DNA of 64,000 bases from Fragum whitleyi. Its lineage: Eukaryota > Mollusca > Bivalvia > Cardiida > Cardiidae. Below are positions 1 through 11,167 of this stretch, one piece after another. The notes under the pieces were generated by a model that saw only the letters and a list, made by a program, of their open reading frames with translations, ran no database searches and was not told where the DNA came from. The number at the start of each line of letters is the position of its first letter. Position 1 is the first letter of the stretch. The DNA lies in NCBI GenBank assembly GCA_948146395.1, contig OX411545.1:16543526-16607525 (forward strand), in the 5' to 3' direction. The translations under genes and the position numbers were made by a program.

Positions 1-29
1 ATTTTTGCGTTAATCTGTCGATGAACAAG

Positions 30-125
30 GTCTGATGGAGGAGGAGTTATATACAAAAGGTAAAATCCGAGGGTAGAGCCCGAGGATTTTGCTTTGCATA
101 TAACTCCCCCCCCCCCTCCTCAGAC
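30..125. repeat. Palindromic MITE-like repeat
   Basis: Inverted repeat. The left arm begins GTCTGATGGAGG and runs through AGTTATATACAAAAGG. The right arm ends GCATATAACT, a C-run, then CCTCAGAC. The centre carries a second inverted pair (AAAATCCGAGGG / CCGAGGATTTT). The right arm has a poly-C tract of about 12. It is probably a non-autonomous foldback element; no target duplication was resolved. Confidence 0.55.
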
Positions 126-580
126 TTTCTTCATTGACACATCATAGTGAAAATGAAATTATATCCATTATAACACGACAACTACGAATTAATTTTTTAT
201 CCTCTTCTGGATGTAAAATTGTATCAAAACATTTTTCTGCATGTAAAATTAATAAAAAAAGTAATCATATTGACGTTGGGAGAATTTCACAGATAGCAAA
301 GCGCGTCATTTAGCATGTGAGTTATATGACATCAAAAGAATAAATGTTCGCGCTAAAGATGGCGTTCAGTAAAAAATGGGCGGAACTATCTGTGAACACA
401 AGTAAAAAACGACATATGAATATAATTGCAAATAAAGTTTTATGCCATTGTGATATAACAGACCTATCAATTGAGTGCATTGAGTTATCAAACAGTCTGG
501 ATTGGATCACATACATGTACTGTGTGTTATTCTTGTTTTATTGTATTCAATTGTCAAAGTCGCAAATATTTCCATTACAG

Positions 581-714
581 TTTGAACCCAACACAGGCAA
601 TTTGAAGGCAGAACACAATAGACAACTGAAGATTTTAGAAGAAATTTCTCAACAACCCATAGTGAATGCTACCAAAGCTGCAAACATGCAAATAAATGAA
701 ATGGATGCAGATAG
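581..714 (+). CDS. Candidate internal exon, unidentified basic nuclear-type protein
   Basis: A 134-nt open stretch follows a good acceptor (TTTCCATTACAG) and ends at a donor AG|GTATGG. It starts in phase 0 (FEPNTGNLKAEH...) and leaves two bases of a split codon. The peptide is hydrophilic and helical-looking, ending in NEMDAD plus a split Arg codon. That split codon is completed exactly by the acceptor at 4249, where an exon of very similar hydrophilic character begins, so the two probably belong to the same gene. The upstream part of the surrounding open frame (from 344) is Cys- and hydrophobic-rich and looks like intron. I do not recognise the protein. Seen directly: splice signals and phase match. 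Inferred: that it is a real exon. Confidence 0.45.
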
Positions 715-1202
715 GTATGGCTGTTATTCATTTTCCCAACAAAAAAATAAAACATTGCTATCCGTTCAAAGCTCATTTGCATAGTCATTCCACTAGTGTA
801 ATAACACCTGTGTAATGTCAAAAATATTCAATGGGGTTATTTCATTTCCGTGACAAAGGTGATATTATAATGTGCATTTCTTCACTTGTTCCTGGACAAG
901 AAAGACTGTATTGTTTTGGGCAATTTCATTTTGATCCTGGTCAAGTAAAAATTATATTTATAACATTATTTTTAGCTTCAATGGCCGAAGGCCAGCAAGC
1001 TATTGTCATTGGGGGGGGGGGGGGTGCATCCATATTCATCAGTGTCTGTGTAAACTTTACTTCTAACATCTTCTTCTCCTTAACCGATTGGTTAATTTTG
1101 ACAAAATTTGGCAGAAATGATCCTTGTGTGACCATCTTTTAAAGTTGTTCAAGAAGTTAGAAATGACCCCCAAATATGGGCATGGAAGGGCATGGCATTT
1201 TT

Positions 1203-3172
1203 AGCTCACCTGAGCACGAAGTGCTCAAGGTGATCTTTTGTAGTCGAGTGATGTCAATCGTCCGTCATGTGTCGTCAACATTAACCTTGTTGACACTCTA
1301 GAGGCCACATTTTTGCCTGATCAAGCTGAAATTTGGTCAGAATGATTGTCTTGATGAAATCTTCGACAAGTTCCAAAATTGGGTATAGTGGGGCCAAAAA
1401 TGAGGTCATGGGGTCAAATATTAGAAAAACCTTGTAGACACTCTAGAAGCCATATTTTTTGCCTGATCAACCTGAAATTTTGTCAGAATGATTGTCTTGA
1501 TTAAATCTTGGACAAGTTCTAAATTGAGTCAAGTGGGGTCAAAAATGAGGTCCTGGGGTCAAATATTAGAAAAACCTTGAATGCACTCTAGAAGCCATAT
1601 TTTTTTGTCCGATTAACCTGAAATTTGGTCAGAATGATTGTCTCAATGAAATCTCGGACAAGTTCGAAATTGGGTCGAGTAGGGTCAAAAATGAGGTCAT
1701 GGGGTCAAATCTTAGAAAAACCTTGTAGACACTCTAGAGGCCACATTTTTTGCCCGATCAACCTGTTATATGGTCAGAATAATTGTCTTGATGAAATCTT
1801 TGACAAGTTCGAAATTGGGTCAAGTGGGGTCTAAAGCGAGGTCCTGGAGTCAAATCTTAGAAAAACCTTGTAAACACTCTAGAAGCCTTATTTCTTGCCT
1901 GATCAACCTGAAATTTGGTCAGAATGATTGTCTTGATGAAATTTCAGACAAGACCAAAATTGGGTCAAGTAGGATCAAAAATGGGGTCACGGGGTCAAGT
2001 CTTAGAAAAAACCTTGTAGACACTCTAGAGGCCATATTTTTTGCCTTATCAACCTGTAATATGGTCAGAATGATTGTCTTGATAAAATCTCAGACAAGTT
2101 CAAAATTGGGTCAGCCGCCTTCATAGTGCAGTTGGTAGCGCGTCGGACTGTCAAACTAGAGGACACGGGTTCGATCCCCGACGGCGGCACTCATTCTTTC
2201 CGACTATTTGTCTCTCACCAATGGGTTGATAATCATAGATCTATGTGAGATAAAAGCTGGAGGCTAGGAGAGGATGTAATGGTAGTACTGGTGTGAGAAA
2301 TACCAGGAATCCATTGTTAGGTGCTCCAGCCGCCGCAATATTACTGAAATGATGTTGAAAGCGGCGTAAAACCCCATTCAATCAAACAATCAAAATTGGG
2401 TCAAGTGGGGTCAAAAATGAGGTCCTAGGGTCAAATCTTAGAAAAAACTTGTAGACACTCTAGAGGCCACATTTTCTGCCCAATCAAGCTGATATTTGGT
2501 CAGAATGATTATCTTGATGAAATCTCAGACAAGACCAAAATTGGGTCAAGTAGGGTCAAAAATAAGGTCACAGGGTCAAATCTTAGAAAACCTTGTAGAC
2601 ATTCTAGAGGCCACATTATTTTTCCAATGAACCTTAGATTTGGTCAGAATGATTGTCTTGATGAAATCTTGGACAAGTTTGAAATTGGGTTAAGTGGGTC
2701 AAAAATGAGGTCATAGGGTCAAATCTTTGAAAAACCTTGTAGACACTCTCAAACCCGTATTTTTTACTCAATCAACCTGAAAATTGGTCAGAAGGATTTT
2801 CTTAATAAAATCTAGGTCAAGTTGGAAATTGGGTCCAGTGGGGTCAAAAACAAGGTCACTAGGTCAAATCATAGAAAAACCTTGTAGACACTCTGAAAGC
2901 CATATTTCTTGCTCAATTAATCTGAAAATTGGTCAGAATGATTGTCTTGATGAAGTCTAGGTCGAGTATGAAATTGGGTCAAGTGGGGTCAAAAACTAGG
3001 TCATGGGATCAAATCTTAGAAAAACCTTGTAAGCAGTGTAGAGGCATCATTTTTTGCCCAATCAACCTGAAATTTGGTCAGAATTCTTCATCCTTTCTAC
3101 GTCTACTTTAAACAATTTTTGACAGTTCACTCAGGTGAGCGATTTAGGGCCACTATGGCTCTCTTGTTTCAC
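1203..3172. mobile_element. Non-autonomous element with internal ~145-bp tandem repeats
   Basis: The left end has AGCTCACCTGAGCACGAAGT and the right end CTCAGGTGAGCGATTTAGGG, so the termini are inverted around CTCACCTGAG/CTCAGGTGAG. Between them about a dozen degenerate copies of a ~145-bp unit run in tandem. Each copy has GGTCAGAATGATTGTCTTGA, AATTGGGTCAAGTGGGGTCA and AAAAACCTTGTAGACACTCT. There is no coding capacity. The same termini and internal motif recur at 11,168. A SINE is inserted at 2114-2390. The element sits in the intron between the exons at 581 and 4249. Confidence 0.7.
2114..2390 (+). mobile_element. tRNA-Asp-headed SINE with target-site duplication
   Basis: The head folds like a tRNA (GCCGCC...GGCGGC acceptor arms, B-box GGGTTCGATCC, anticodon loop reading GTC). 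It is followed by a tRNA-unrelated body (TTGTCTCTCACCAATGGG, GGAGGCTAGGA, GTTAGGTGCTCC, TTGAAAGCGGCGTAAAAC) and an ATCAAACAAT tail. The perfect 13-bp duplication CAAAATTGGGTCA lies at 2101-2113 and 2391-2403. The target was one repeat unit of the surrounding tandem element. The body is shared with the SINEs at 7040 and 57,238, whose heads differ. Confidence 0.9.
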
Positions 3173-3660
3173 TATGAAATCTTTTAAAACCTTCTCCTCC
3201 CACACCATTGGGCCAATATCAATGAAACTTAACATGGATATTCCTTGGATGACCTTTTACTTAAATTGTTCAAGAAATTTTGGTTGACCCTAAATATGGG
3301 CTTGGCATGGCAGGGCTTATTTTGAGCCTTAAATCTTTGAATGACACCTCCTCCTGAGGCCAATTTCAATGAAACTTTACCAGAATGTTCCTTTGGTGAC
3401 CCTTTCCGAAGATTGTTCGCAAAATTTTGATTGGCCAATGATTGTGGGCGTGGCAGGGTGGGCTTATTTTGAGCCTGAACTACATCTCCTCCTGAACTTA
3501 TGAGCAGATTTCAATGAAAATTTACCAGAAAGTTCCTTGAGTGACCCTTTCCAAAATCTGCTCACAAAATTTTGATTAGCCAATAAATATGGGCGTGGCA
3601 GGGTGGGGCTTATTTTGAGACCAAAATCTTTGAAAGATATCTACTCCTGAACCTAATGTT
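3172..3660. repeat. Degenerate tandem repeats (GGGCGTGGCAGGG family)
   Basis: Three to four copies of a ~120-160-bp unit containing TTTCAATGAAACTT, CTTGGGTGACCCTTTCC, TTTTGATTGGCCAAT and ATGGGCGTGGCAGGGTGGG. It directly follows the terminal AGGTGAGCGATTTAGGGCC of the element to its left. The same family continues at 5440-6520, so the exon and 3' UTR at 4249 lie between two blocks of it. Confidence 0.65.
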
Positions 3661-4248
3661 TTAATAAGATGGTAAAAGGGATGGAGGTTCATGGTGATTG
3701 AGTATTTTGGTGCAATGTGGGCAAGACCCAGTTAATCATGATAAAATAGGTCTTAAGAGATTTCAAAGTGTTGTTTTCATTCAAAGTAAGGTTTATTTAA
3801 TGAAAGTCTAAAGATGTTAAATAAAGCCAGTGGAGTGAAACAGGCCCAGAAACTGAATGGATACTTTGGTCAATTTACGTCATAGGAACTATCCGGGGAT
3901 TCAAGCATCTAGTTAAACCTTTGCACAATAACATTACCTTTACACTTAACCTGTTACCTTAAAGCTGTTTGGGATATGGTACTTTAATTTCATAGAAGTT
4001 ACATCTTCCTTGCATTCAGAATGTAAAAATGTATGCAAAAAATAGAACCTCACTTTGCATGTGAGTACATTCCATCACAGGAAGGTTGATTGAATATTCT
4101 AGATTCAGAAAATTAGTAATGTTCAGTGGTAAAATTTCAACCCTGGTCAGTCTGTGCAGATTGAGCAGTCTGAACAGGAACAACACTTTAAACATTTCCC
4201 AGATGGTCCCTTTTTCCATGAAGAGTCACAAATATTAATTATTTTCAG

Positions 4249-4411
4249 AGCTAAACGACGTAAAGAAGACCCTGATTTTAACAAGAAGAAACTTAAAGGC
4301 AAGAGAAGCAAACACGGTGGACTTAATAAGACATTTAAACAGTATCAAAAAGGGGGCAATAAACGGGGATTTAAAGGTGGTAGAGGTGGACACAGAAAGG
4401 GAAGAAAATGA
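4249..4411 (+). CDS. Terminal coding exon, Lys/Arg/Gly-rich C-terminus
   Basis: The acceptor is AATTATTTTCAG. The exon encodes AKRRKEDPDFNKKKLKGK and continues with a tail rich in Lys, Arg and Gly ending GGHRKGRK and a TGA stop. Its first base completes the split Arg codon left by the exon at 581-714, so both exons join in frame across a ~3.5-kb intron filled with repeats. Such a basic, RGG-like tail is typical of nucleolar, ribosome-biogenesis or RNA-helicase proteins, but I cannot name the family. A canonical AATAAA lies 40 bases after the stop. Earlier exons should lie before the window. An alternative is a chance open frame, which the splice phase, stop and polyadenylation signal make less likely. 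Confidence 0.55.
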
Positions 4412-4450
4412 AAGTGATTCAGGCAATTTCAATTTGTGGAAATATTAGAA

Positions 4451-4456
4451 AATAAA
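4451..4456 (+). promoter_or_regulatory. Polyadenylation signal AATAAA
   Basis: Canonical hexamer 40 bases downstream of the stop codon of the terminal exon at 4249-4411, followed by an AT-rich stretch. This placement is consistent with a short 3' UTR. Confidence 0.5.
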
Positions 4457-4469
4457 TTGTTATATAAAT

Positions 4470-5131
4470 ATATGCAAAAAGGTTTTTCTGCCTCCATTAC
4501 ATCATTATCTTATTTAATTGAAAAATATGTGAATGCAATGTAGAAACCATACTTTATCTACTAAACAATTTTTGTCAAGCCTCCTGCACGAAACAATTGT
4601 AAGTGACTAAGTGTCATATATTTATAGTAACTTTTTATAGTTTTGTGATGACAGGTTTAAATTGTATTATGTGGGTAAATCTGTTGCACTTAATTTCTGT
4701 ATAAAGTGTTATAGGTATTTTGGGAAAACCCCTGACCATCGATCTGAAAGTTCAATGTCATAGGAACTCGAATATCCCTCATTCCCCTTTCATAACTCGT
4801 CATTGCTATTTGATCAGATTAAAATTCGAATATTTGATAAAGAACTTTTTATTACAAGCATACAGTTCTGATTCTGAACTGCCGTTTACAACGAGTCGAG
4901 GACGATTATCAGGCAACGATCTAAACCTCCATCCATCCCACCTGTTTTGTTTTAAAATGAAGCAGTACTGGGCAGAACAAAGTTTATGATCATAAATACC
5001 TCTAGAAAACCCGTCTATTTGTGTCAAATTTGTATTTACGCACAAAAAGTAGACTTGAACCTTTTTCATTTGGCAGAGTATTTTAAATACTTCTTACATG
5101 TAATTCTAAAGGATTGCATTTATAAGAGCCG
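4470..5131. other. Intergenic AT-rich stretch
   Basis: No convincing exon, RNA gene or repeat was seen between the probable 3' end of the gene at 4249 and the palindrome at 5132. The open frames here are short and overlap on both strands. Confidence 0.4.
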
Positions 5132-5262
5132 AGTGTATTTTTCACAGCTATTTATTGGAGTATAAAGTGCAATTGCCTTAGCACACGGCTCTAACATAAC
5201 ATGTTGCCATGTGCTAAGGCAATTGCTTTTTATACTCCAATAAAAGCAGTGAAAAATACACT
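5132..5262. repeat. Long palindrome (foldback MITE)
   Basis: The left arm is GTGTATTTTTCACAGC..TTATTGGAGTATAAAG..GCAATTGCCTTAGCACA. The right arm is its near-exact reverse complement, ending AAGCAGTGAAAAATACAC. The loop is short (around GCTCTAACATAACATG). There are no ORFs. Confidence 0.75.
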
Positions 5263-5439
5263 TGTCCCTATAATAAGGTCTTTTAAATGGTATGTGTGTT
5301 ATAACTTTCAGTTGATATGAAGCTTCAATTAGACCGAAATTTATATTTACAGATAACTCGAAGTTCAAAGATTAAAACTGAAATTGTCAGCAGCATAGCA
5401 CCTATAATAATGGATGCATTTTTTCATAAAAATAATGGT

Positions 5440-6520
5440 AGACCCTTTTCAAAAATTGTTGACGAAATTTTGATTGGCCCATTAATATGGGCGTGGCAGG
5501 GTGGGGCTTAATTTGAGCCCAAATTCTTTGAACAACATCTCCTGAATCACTTGGCCAATTTCAATGAAACATAACCAGAATATTCCTTTGATGACCCCCT
5601 TTCTAAAATTGTTTGCAAATTTTTATTGGCCTATAAATATGGGCCTGGCAGGATGGGGCTTATTTTGAACCTCCTCAGTAATGAATCGGTGGGCAGGGTC
5701 TATTAGCACATACTTTCTTGGAATAACATCTCCTCTTCAAAATCAGGCAAATAAGATTGAAACTTTGCCAGAAAGTTACTTGGATGAGATCCAATGGACG
5801 AATAGCTTGTTAATAAGTATTAATTTGGAAAAAGTCAGAATTCCTTCTGAATGCTGGTGACTTTCATTACCTTCTATTTTCAATAACTCCCTTTCAAATA
5901 TATTTCAGATTTTAAAGCCAGTATAGAAATACAGGACCTCTACTAGGGCCTCTTATTTTATACACTGATCAAAAGACAGGACGAAAATTAATTGTGGAAT
6001 TCTGATTGGCTCATAAATATGGGCGTGGCTTATTTCAAGCCTGAAATCATTGAACAACATCTCCTCCAGAACCGATTGGCTGATTTCAATGTACTTTTCC
6101 AGAATGTTCCTTGGGTGACCCTCTTCAAAAATTGTTTGTGAAATTTTTATTGACCTCCATAAATATGGGTGTGGCAGGGCGGGCTTATTACAATCTTTGG
6201 ACATCTCCTCCTCAGTAACCAATGAGTAGTTTTAAACCATTTGGCAGAAATATTCCTTGGGGTACCCTTCTCAAAACTTCTTTGTGGAATTTTGATTCAC
6301 CCCCAATTATGGACGTGGACAGGCTGGGTTTTGAGTCTGAAATCTTTAAGCATGTCTTCCTCAGTAAGCAATGGGCAGCATGTTTTCACTTTGAATTCTT
6401 AGAATAACACCTCCTCTTCAACAACTAGGCAATGTGATTGAAACTTTGCCAGAAAGTTACGTGGGTGAGATCCACTGGACCAATAAAATTCAGTTGAGCG
6501 GTTTAGGGCCATTATGTTCC
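5440..6520. repeat. Degenerate tandem repeats (GGGCGTGGCAGGG family), second block
   Basis: Six or so diverged copies of the unit also seen at 3172-3660 (TTTCAATGAAAC, TTCCTTGGGTGACCC, TGGGCGTGGC). The block closes with CAGTTGAGCGGTTTAGGGCC, which matches the right terminus of the element at 1203-3172. It is probably the remains of a second element of that class lacking its left end. Confidence 0.6.
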
Positions 6521-6789
6521 TAATGTTTTATGTTCCAATTTCTTTAACTGTCGTCATTGATTCGCTCTTACTACCCAGGGTTCGGAAAAGTCCAGCTTTG
6601 CTGTACATGGACAGCTCTTTTTATTCTCGCAATGGACAAGTATACGGATGCTACATGGCCTGACTATCCTCTATTCTATCCACCCATCATTAATCGCTAG
6701 CAACTATCGCGCGAAGGAAATAAACATAACCATTGACTATGCTATTTCGACAGCATATAACTTTTGAAATCAAGACCTTGTATGCAACC

Positions 6790-6876
6790 AGCCCTGTGTT
6801 CAGGATGACTTGCTTGCAAACTGAGGGTATTATTTGCTAACAGTTTGCACTATTTTGTCATCCTGAACGCAGGGCT
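6790..6876. repeat. Hairpin family H1, copy 1
   Basis: Starts AGCCCTGTGTTCAGGATGAC and ends TTTGTCATCCTGAACGCAGG. Inner arms GCTTGCAAAC / GCTAACAGTTTGCAC. A partial right half-copy follows at about 6930-6982 (GTGCAAAGCGGAATATTATT, AACAGTTTGAAATATTTTGT). Confidence 0.7.
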
Positions 6877-7039
6877 AGACCATTTTAATATTTAGACATG
6901 GCTGCCATCCTGCTTTTCTACCCAGCGTGCAAAGCGGAATATTATTTACAAACAGTTTGAAATATTTTGTCATCGTTGGCTGGAATATTTTTATATTTAG
7001 TCTTTTTTTCCTGGCTGCAATCCTTCTTTGCTGGATATA

Positions 7040-7305
7040 GCCGCCACCATAGCGCAGTTGGTTAGGCATAAGACTTCCAAACTGGAAGTCGTGGGTTCGA
7101 TCCCCGATGGCGGCAAATATCCTTTTCGAAGTTTGTCTCTCACCAATGGGTAGATAATCGTAAACCTATGCGAGATGGCAGTCGGAGGCTAGGAAAGGGT
7201 GTAATTGTACTACAGGTGAAAGAAATATCAGAAATCCATTGTTAGGTGCTCCGGCCGCCGCGATATAACTGCGAAAGTGTTGAAAGCGGCTTAAAACAAA
7301 CAAAT
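7040..7305 (+). mobile_element. tRNA-headed SINE with target-site duplication
   Basis: tRNA-like head GCCGCCACCATAGCGCAGTT..GGTTCGATCCCCGATGGCGG with anticodon-position TCC. It is followed by the same body as the SINE at 2114 (CTCACCAATGGGTAGATAAT, GGAGGCTAGGAAAGG, TTGTTAGGTGCTCCGGCC). Flanking duplication CTTTGCTGGATAT (7026-7038) / CTTTGCTGCATAT (7306-7318) with one mismatch. The head keeps A- and B-box promoter elements for pol III, but it is not a stand-alone tRNA gene. Confidence 0.85.
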
Positions 7306-7318
7306 CTTTGCTGCATAT

Positions 7319-8182
7319 GGTAAGGGATGACGTTTGTCCTCAGATTCTTCAGCGAAAAGCACATAAAAATCGGCGACGCCAAAGCATGGGTGATTCCTAT
7401 TCCTATCAACCAATCAATACTGGTAAAATACAGTGTCAGCGATCGCAGGAGTAAACTTTATTTTGCGTCACATTGAACTGCCGACGAATTGGCCTCTTAT
7501 TTCCGGAATTGCGATAAAGCGGAAATTGTAAGGTTAAACCTTTGCTGTTTAATCCCTGCTTTTAACGTGTCTGTGATTTTATGATTTAGAAAGCATTGTG
7601 AAAAAAGAAGAAATTGCTTCTGACAAGCAATTTCTTCTTTTTCCACACTATTTTCTACCCTACTGAATGGTTATTTTTCAAATTAAATCCACTTTTAATT
7701 GTCGTCTGCAAAACATTTGGATTTGGACAGGTCCAAAATTTGTGTAAAACAGGAAAGGGTTAAAGTAATATGCTGTAGATGCGTCTGCGAGATATCGATG
7801 TCTAGCAGCAGATTTCTAATGGAAGTGAGGATGAAAAAAATAAATACATAGAATTATTGATGATGTGTACAATATCAACCGGCTTCAACAAATCAGCAAG
7901 ATGTCAACGACTAGTCTGTATGTTTCATCTTTGGGTTAAAAGACATCGACCCGTCGCTCGCTTTTCTGTGACGAAATCCCGGCCTAGCCGCAACTAATCG
8001 ATGGTGTGTAGTCAATTAGCCGCCGACTCTATCATCTATTCAAAAAAGGTTCGACGCGTCGGATCTTTTATGTGACAGTTGCTTAAGTTGAGGTTGTCTT
8101 AGTTTAAAGGAAGTGTACTCCAAATGAATGATTGCCTCTATATTTGCCGGACTTTTACTATATCCCATCTTCGCTAGAAACC
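7319..8182. other. Gene-free stretch with one short hairpin
   Basis: No coding feature is supported. A near-perfect short palindrome lies at 7599-7647 (GAAGAAATTGCTTC / GAAGCAATTTCTTC type arms). Otherwise unique-looking AT-rich sequence. Confidence 0.4.
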
Positions 8183-8285
8183 ATCCCTGCGTTTAGGAGA
8201 ACAAAAGATGACCAACTGTTTGCAAAATGTACGCCACATTAAACGCACATAACTTGTCACGTTTTGTTATCCTGAACATAGGGCT
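8183..8285. repeat. Hairpin family H1, copy 2 (diverged)
   Basis: Outer arms ATCCCTGCGTTTAGGAGAAC / GTTATCCTGAACATAGGGCT. The inner GC-rich core of the family (CCCCGCTTTGCACG) is largely lost. Confidence 0.55.
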
Positions 8286-9583
8286 CCGTTTTGGAACATA
8301 CAGGTCAATTGTCTCGTTTAATTCAATATTTTCAGAAAATGTGAAATAAAGAGCATTCCTCACTCAGCATGCATCAATAAATAGTGACGTCTAAATTCCT
8401 TATTTTCGTGCTGTCCTATCGGGACAAAAAACCTTTCTTATCTGATTTTCTTGATGCACACAAATTATTCTTTGTCCGACATGAGTCTGTTAGATTGTGC
8501 AGATAAACATCTCGCATCATACAATATTCAACAGAATTATGGTGGTACGTGTCTGCCACGAGTTACAAGAAACTTATCGAGATAATGTAATTCTTAATTT
8601 CTATAATTAGAGAATACACAATGCGGATAAATTAGAGTGTGCCCAACCATCTTTTTTGATAACGTTAATGGTGATTATTTTCTTACAACTAAATCTTTAT
8701 TCTGTTGTTCACGACACATCCTTGATGTATACAAATCTAGGACAAACAATTGTACCAAGACCAGCCTGCACAAATCCGAGTCTAATCTCCGCCCGCGTCT
8801 GCTTTCTACTTAATTATTAGACATTTTTAGCCACTCACTGAAATCTCATGGAAATGTCCAAAACGTAAGCAATTCTTTGAAATAAAAAGGGTTAAAAGTG
8901 AGATCACTGATGGACCTTTGCTGGAGACGATTTATTTTTCAATAGTTTTCAAAACTCATACATGACACTTTTCGTGTGACATAAATGTTCTATTTATCCG
9001 TAATTCCGCGATAGATTTGTTTATGCAAGGCTTTTATTATTGACGTACCGTATTGCTCATAATAAATGCTCCCGGGAGCTATACATAACATGGTAAGGGA
9101 GCCTTTTTAATGTCTATTTTTTTATTAAAAAATCTTAAAAAATGATGTCTCTAAGGCCTTTTCCCCTTTAATTAGAGGTGAATTTCCTCTAAACAATCAT
9201 ATAAATGATTGTTTAGAGAAAATTCATGTCAAATAAGAGAAGTAATATCAAAAAGTTCCTAAAATTTAAGCATTTGAAGTGGATTTTCTTAGTAAAAATG
9301 AAGGGCTGCTACTACTAGGGAGGGCGTTATTATTAGAGGAAATACGGTATTCAGTAATTGTGAAATACAACAAACGAGGGAAATCAAAGGCACATTACAT
9401 CAGTAGATTATCTCTCATTTTATAATTCCAACATCTGCGTGAGTTTGATAATGTAGTCGCCATTGTTGTGGTTCCAGGTAGATTTTTGGAGATGATAATA
9501 AAATCTTTGAAATGTAATTAGTCAGAAAATGTAAACCAGGAATGCGTCGTGCGAAACATGGAATACGAGAAAGCCATCTAAAC
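8286..9583. other. Gene-free stretch
   Basis: No supportable gene. A short inverted repeat lies at about 9178-9228 (TTTCCTCTAAACAATCAT / ATGATTGTTTAGAGAAAATT). Otherwise nothing recognisable. Confidence 0.4.
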
Positions 9584-9712
9584 TGCCAGGCCAGGATGAC
9601 AAAACGTGACGAACTGATTGCATAATACACCCCGCTACGACGCTAATGCTTGTGACAATCGGTGCTTATAAGTTCAAACAGTTTGCACCGTTTTGCCATC
9701 CTGAGCGCCTGA
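9584..9712. repeat. Hairpin family H1, copy 3
   Basis: Outer arms GCCAGGATGACAAAACGTGA / GCACCGTTTTGCCATCCTGA, with a central remnant of the family core (CACCCCGCTACGACGC). The right arm includes CAAACAGTTTGCACCG. Confidence 0.6.
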
Positions 9713-10017
9713 CAGATTTTATACATACTACTCAAAGTTTACTAAGCACCAAACCTTTTCGCTGTCCTACAGGAGCTGATTAAAAAAAATCGTGTTCGTG
9801 TTTAAAATTGTACAATAATTTATTGACAAGACATCTAATGTATACAATACCAAATTTGACACGCAATTTTCTCGCGAGACTCGTGCAAAATGAGGAACCC
9901 CGGTTTCTTACCTGTCCTTTCTCATTTTCTTCATGTAGATGTAGGTTTCGTGTAGATGCTTAGTTTTTGTTTTTCAGTACTTTATTAGCTTTCAAGTGGT
10001 TACTCGTGGCTATTCCA

Positions 10018-10490
10018 AATGTCAGACGACATATATCTGTCGAATAATTGTGGCGTGCTGTAGTTATGTTGGAGCAAGGGGCTTCCCACCATGATGTTGG
10101 CATGACACTGGGGCTACTCTATACTGTTGTAACCAGAGCTTTGGCACGATACCAACAGTATGGTACACTTGTAAGGAGACCTGATGGAGGTAGGAGTAGA
10201 GCTACCTCCGTCGCAGAAGACCGTTTTTTTTTTTTTGGTAATTCAAGCCCGAAGGAACAGGTTTGCTATGGCAACGCAGCTACGTTCCGACCTTCAAAAT
10301 GCCTCGGGAGTTCGAGTTTCGACTCAAACCATTCGAACACGGCTGCATTAGCATAACCTGAGGCCAAGAAGACCGTGTATTCGTATTCCGCTGTCCCGAT
10401 TTCATTGTCTGCGTCGGTTAACATATAACATTAGACCACGTCGGCTGGCGCATAAGACGCTGGTGCCCCGTGCTATTAAACGATTTAGGA
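10018..10490 (+). pseudogene. Tc1/mariner transposase N-terminal relic
   Basis: Translation shows the paired helix-turn-helix region of a Tc1-like transposase: RRHISVE, then WRAVVMLEQGASHHDVG, VTRALARYQQYGTLVRRPDG and GGRSRAT. After a T-run that shifts the frame it resumes with RNRFAMATQLRSDLQ, VRVSTQTIRTRLH, LRPRRP and RPRRLAHK, matching the second HTH and start of the catalytic domain. In-frame stops (one before LWRAV, one after RTRLH), the frameshift near 10,215-10,235 and the loss of the whole DDE catalytic half make it dead. Terminal inverted repeats were not identified. Confidence 0.8.
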
Positions 10491-10797
10491 CCTCGGTTTG
10501 ATCTCATCCGCATTTATATATTTTTAGTTATTTATCTTTTTTATTTTCAAGGTTTCCAGATGGTTCTTGTTCCCGTGACGTGTTACGTTTAAATGTTGAC
10601 CTTACATCTCATCAAATAATCCGATAACGGAAATATTACCAGACTACTTCCAAATATGGAAATTATAGACCGCTTCCCGTTCAGACATAATCATTAGTCG
10701 ATAATTAATTGCAAATCCTCTCTTACTATATCCATGTCGATTTTGGGTGAACAAAAAATCGTAACAATAGTGTGGATAAAGTTGCACTTACGAGATT

Positions 10798-11046
10798 CAG
10801 GGGCCTGTTTTACTAAACATCTTACGAAAAATTAATCATCTGAAGTCAGAAACACAAATCGTACCTGGTGTTTTCATTCATTGCTGGATTCTGTCTTGCA
10901 ACGTCTCATTATAATCGTCTTTAGAAGACGATTCCAATGAGATGATTCATGGCAGAATTCCATATTTAGTTACTCCTGTAGAAGCAACTTTGATTTTTGA
11001 CTAACGCAAAAAATGATCGGAAGATGTTTAGTTAAACAGGCCCCTG
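10798..11046. mobile_element. MITE with CAGGGGCCTGTTT termini
   Basis: The left terminus CAGGGGCCTGTTTTACTAAA and the right terminus, reverse complement of TTTAGTTAAACAGGCCCCTG, match over about 28 bp (continuing CATCTT). The arms also pair further inside (GTTTTCATTCATTGC..; ACGTCTCATTATAATCGTCT / AGACGATTCCAATGAGATGA). No ORF. A target duplication could not be assigned. Confidence 0.75.
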
Positions 11047-11167
11047 GCCCCCACAGACGATACTATTAGATATCCGCTTTTTTGCTAGAGTATAAATCCG
11101 ACGATTTATTGTCGACTTTGAAAATGATGCCGTCCGAGCCAAAAAGGCAAGAAAACAAAGCCCTTTA

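Noticed and set aside
344..580. Upstream part of the open frame at 344-784 as coding exon
   Set aside because: Composition changes at the acceptor at 580, and the preceding residues are Cys/hydrophobic-rich and unlike the exon; treated as intron.
2114..2190. tRNA-Asp gene
   Set aside because: The tRNA-like sequence is the head of a SINE with a shared body and target duplication; the same applies at 7040 and 57,238.
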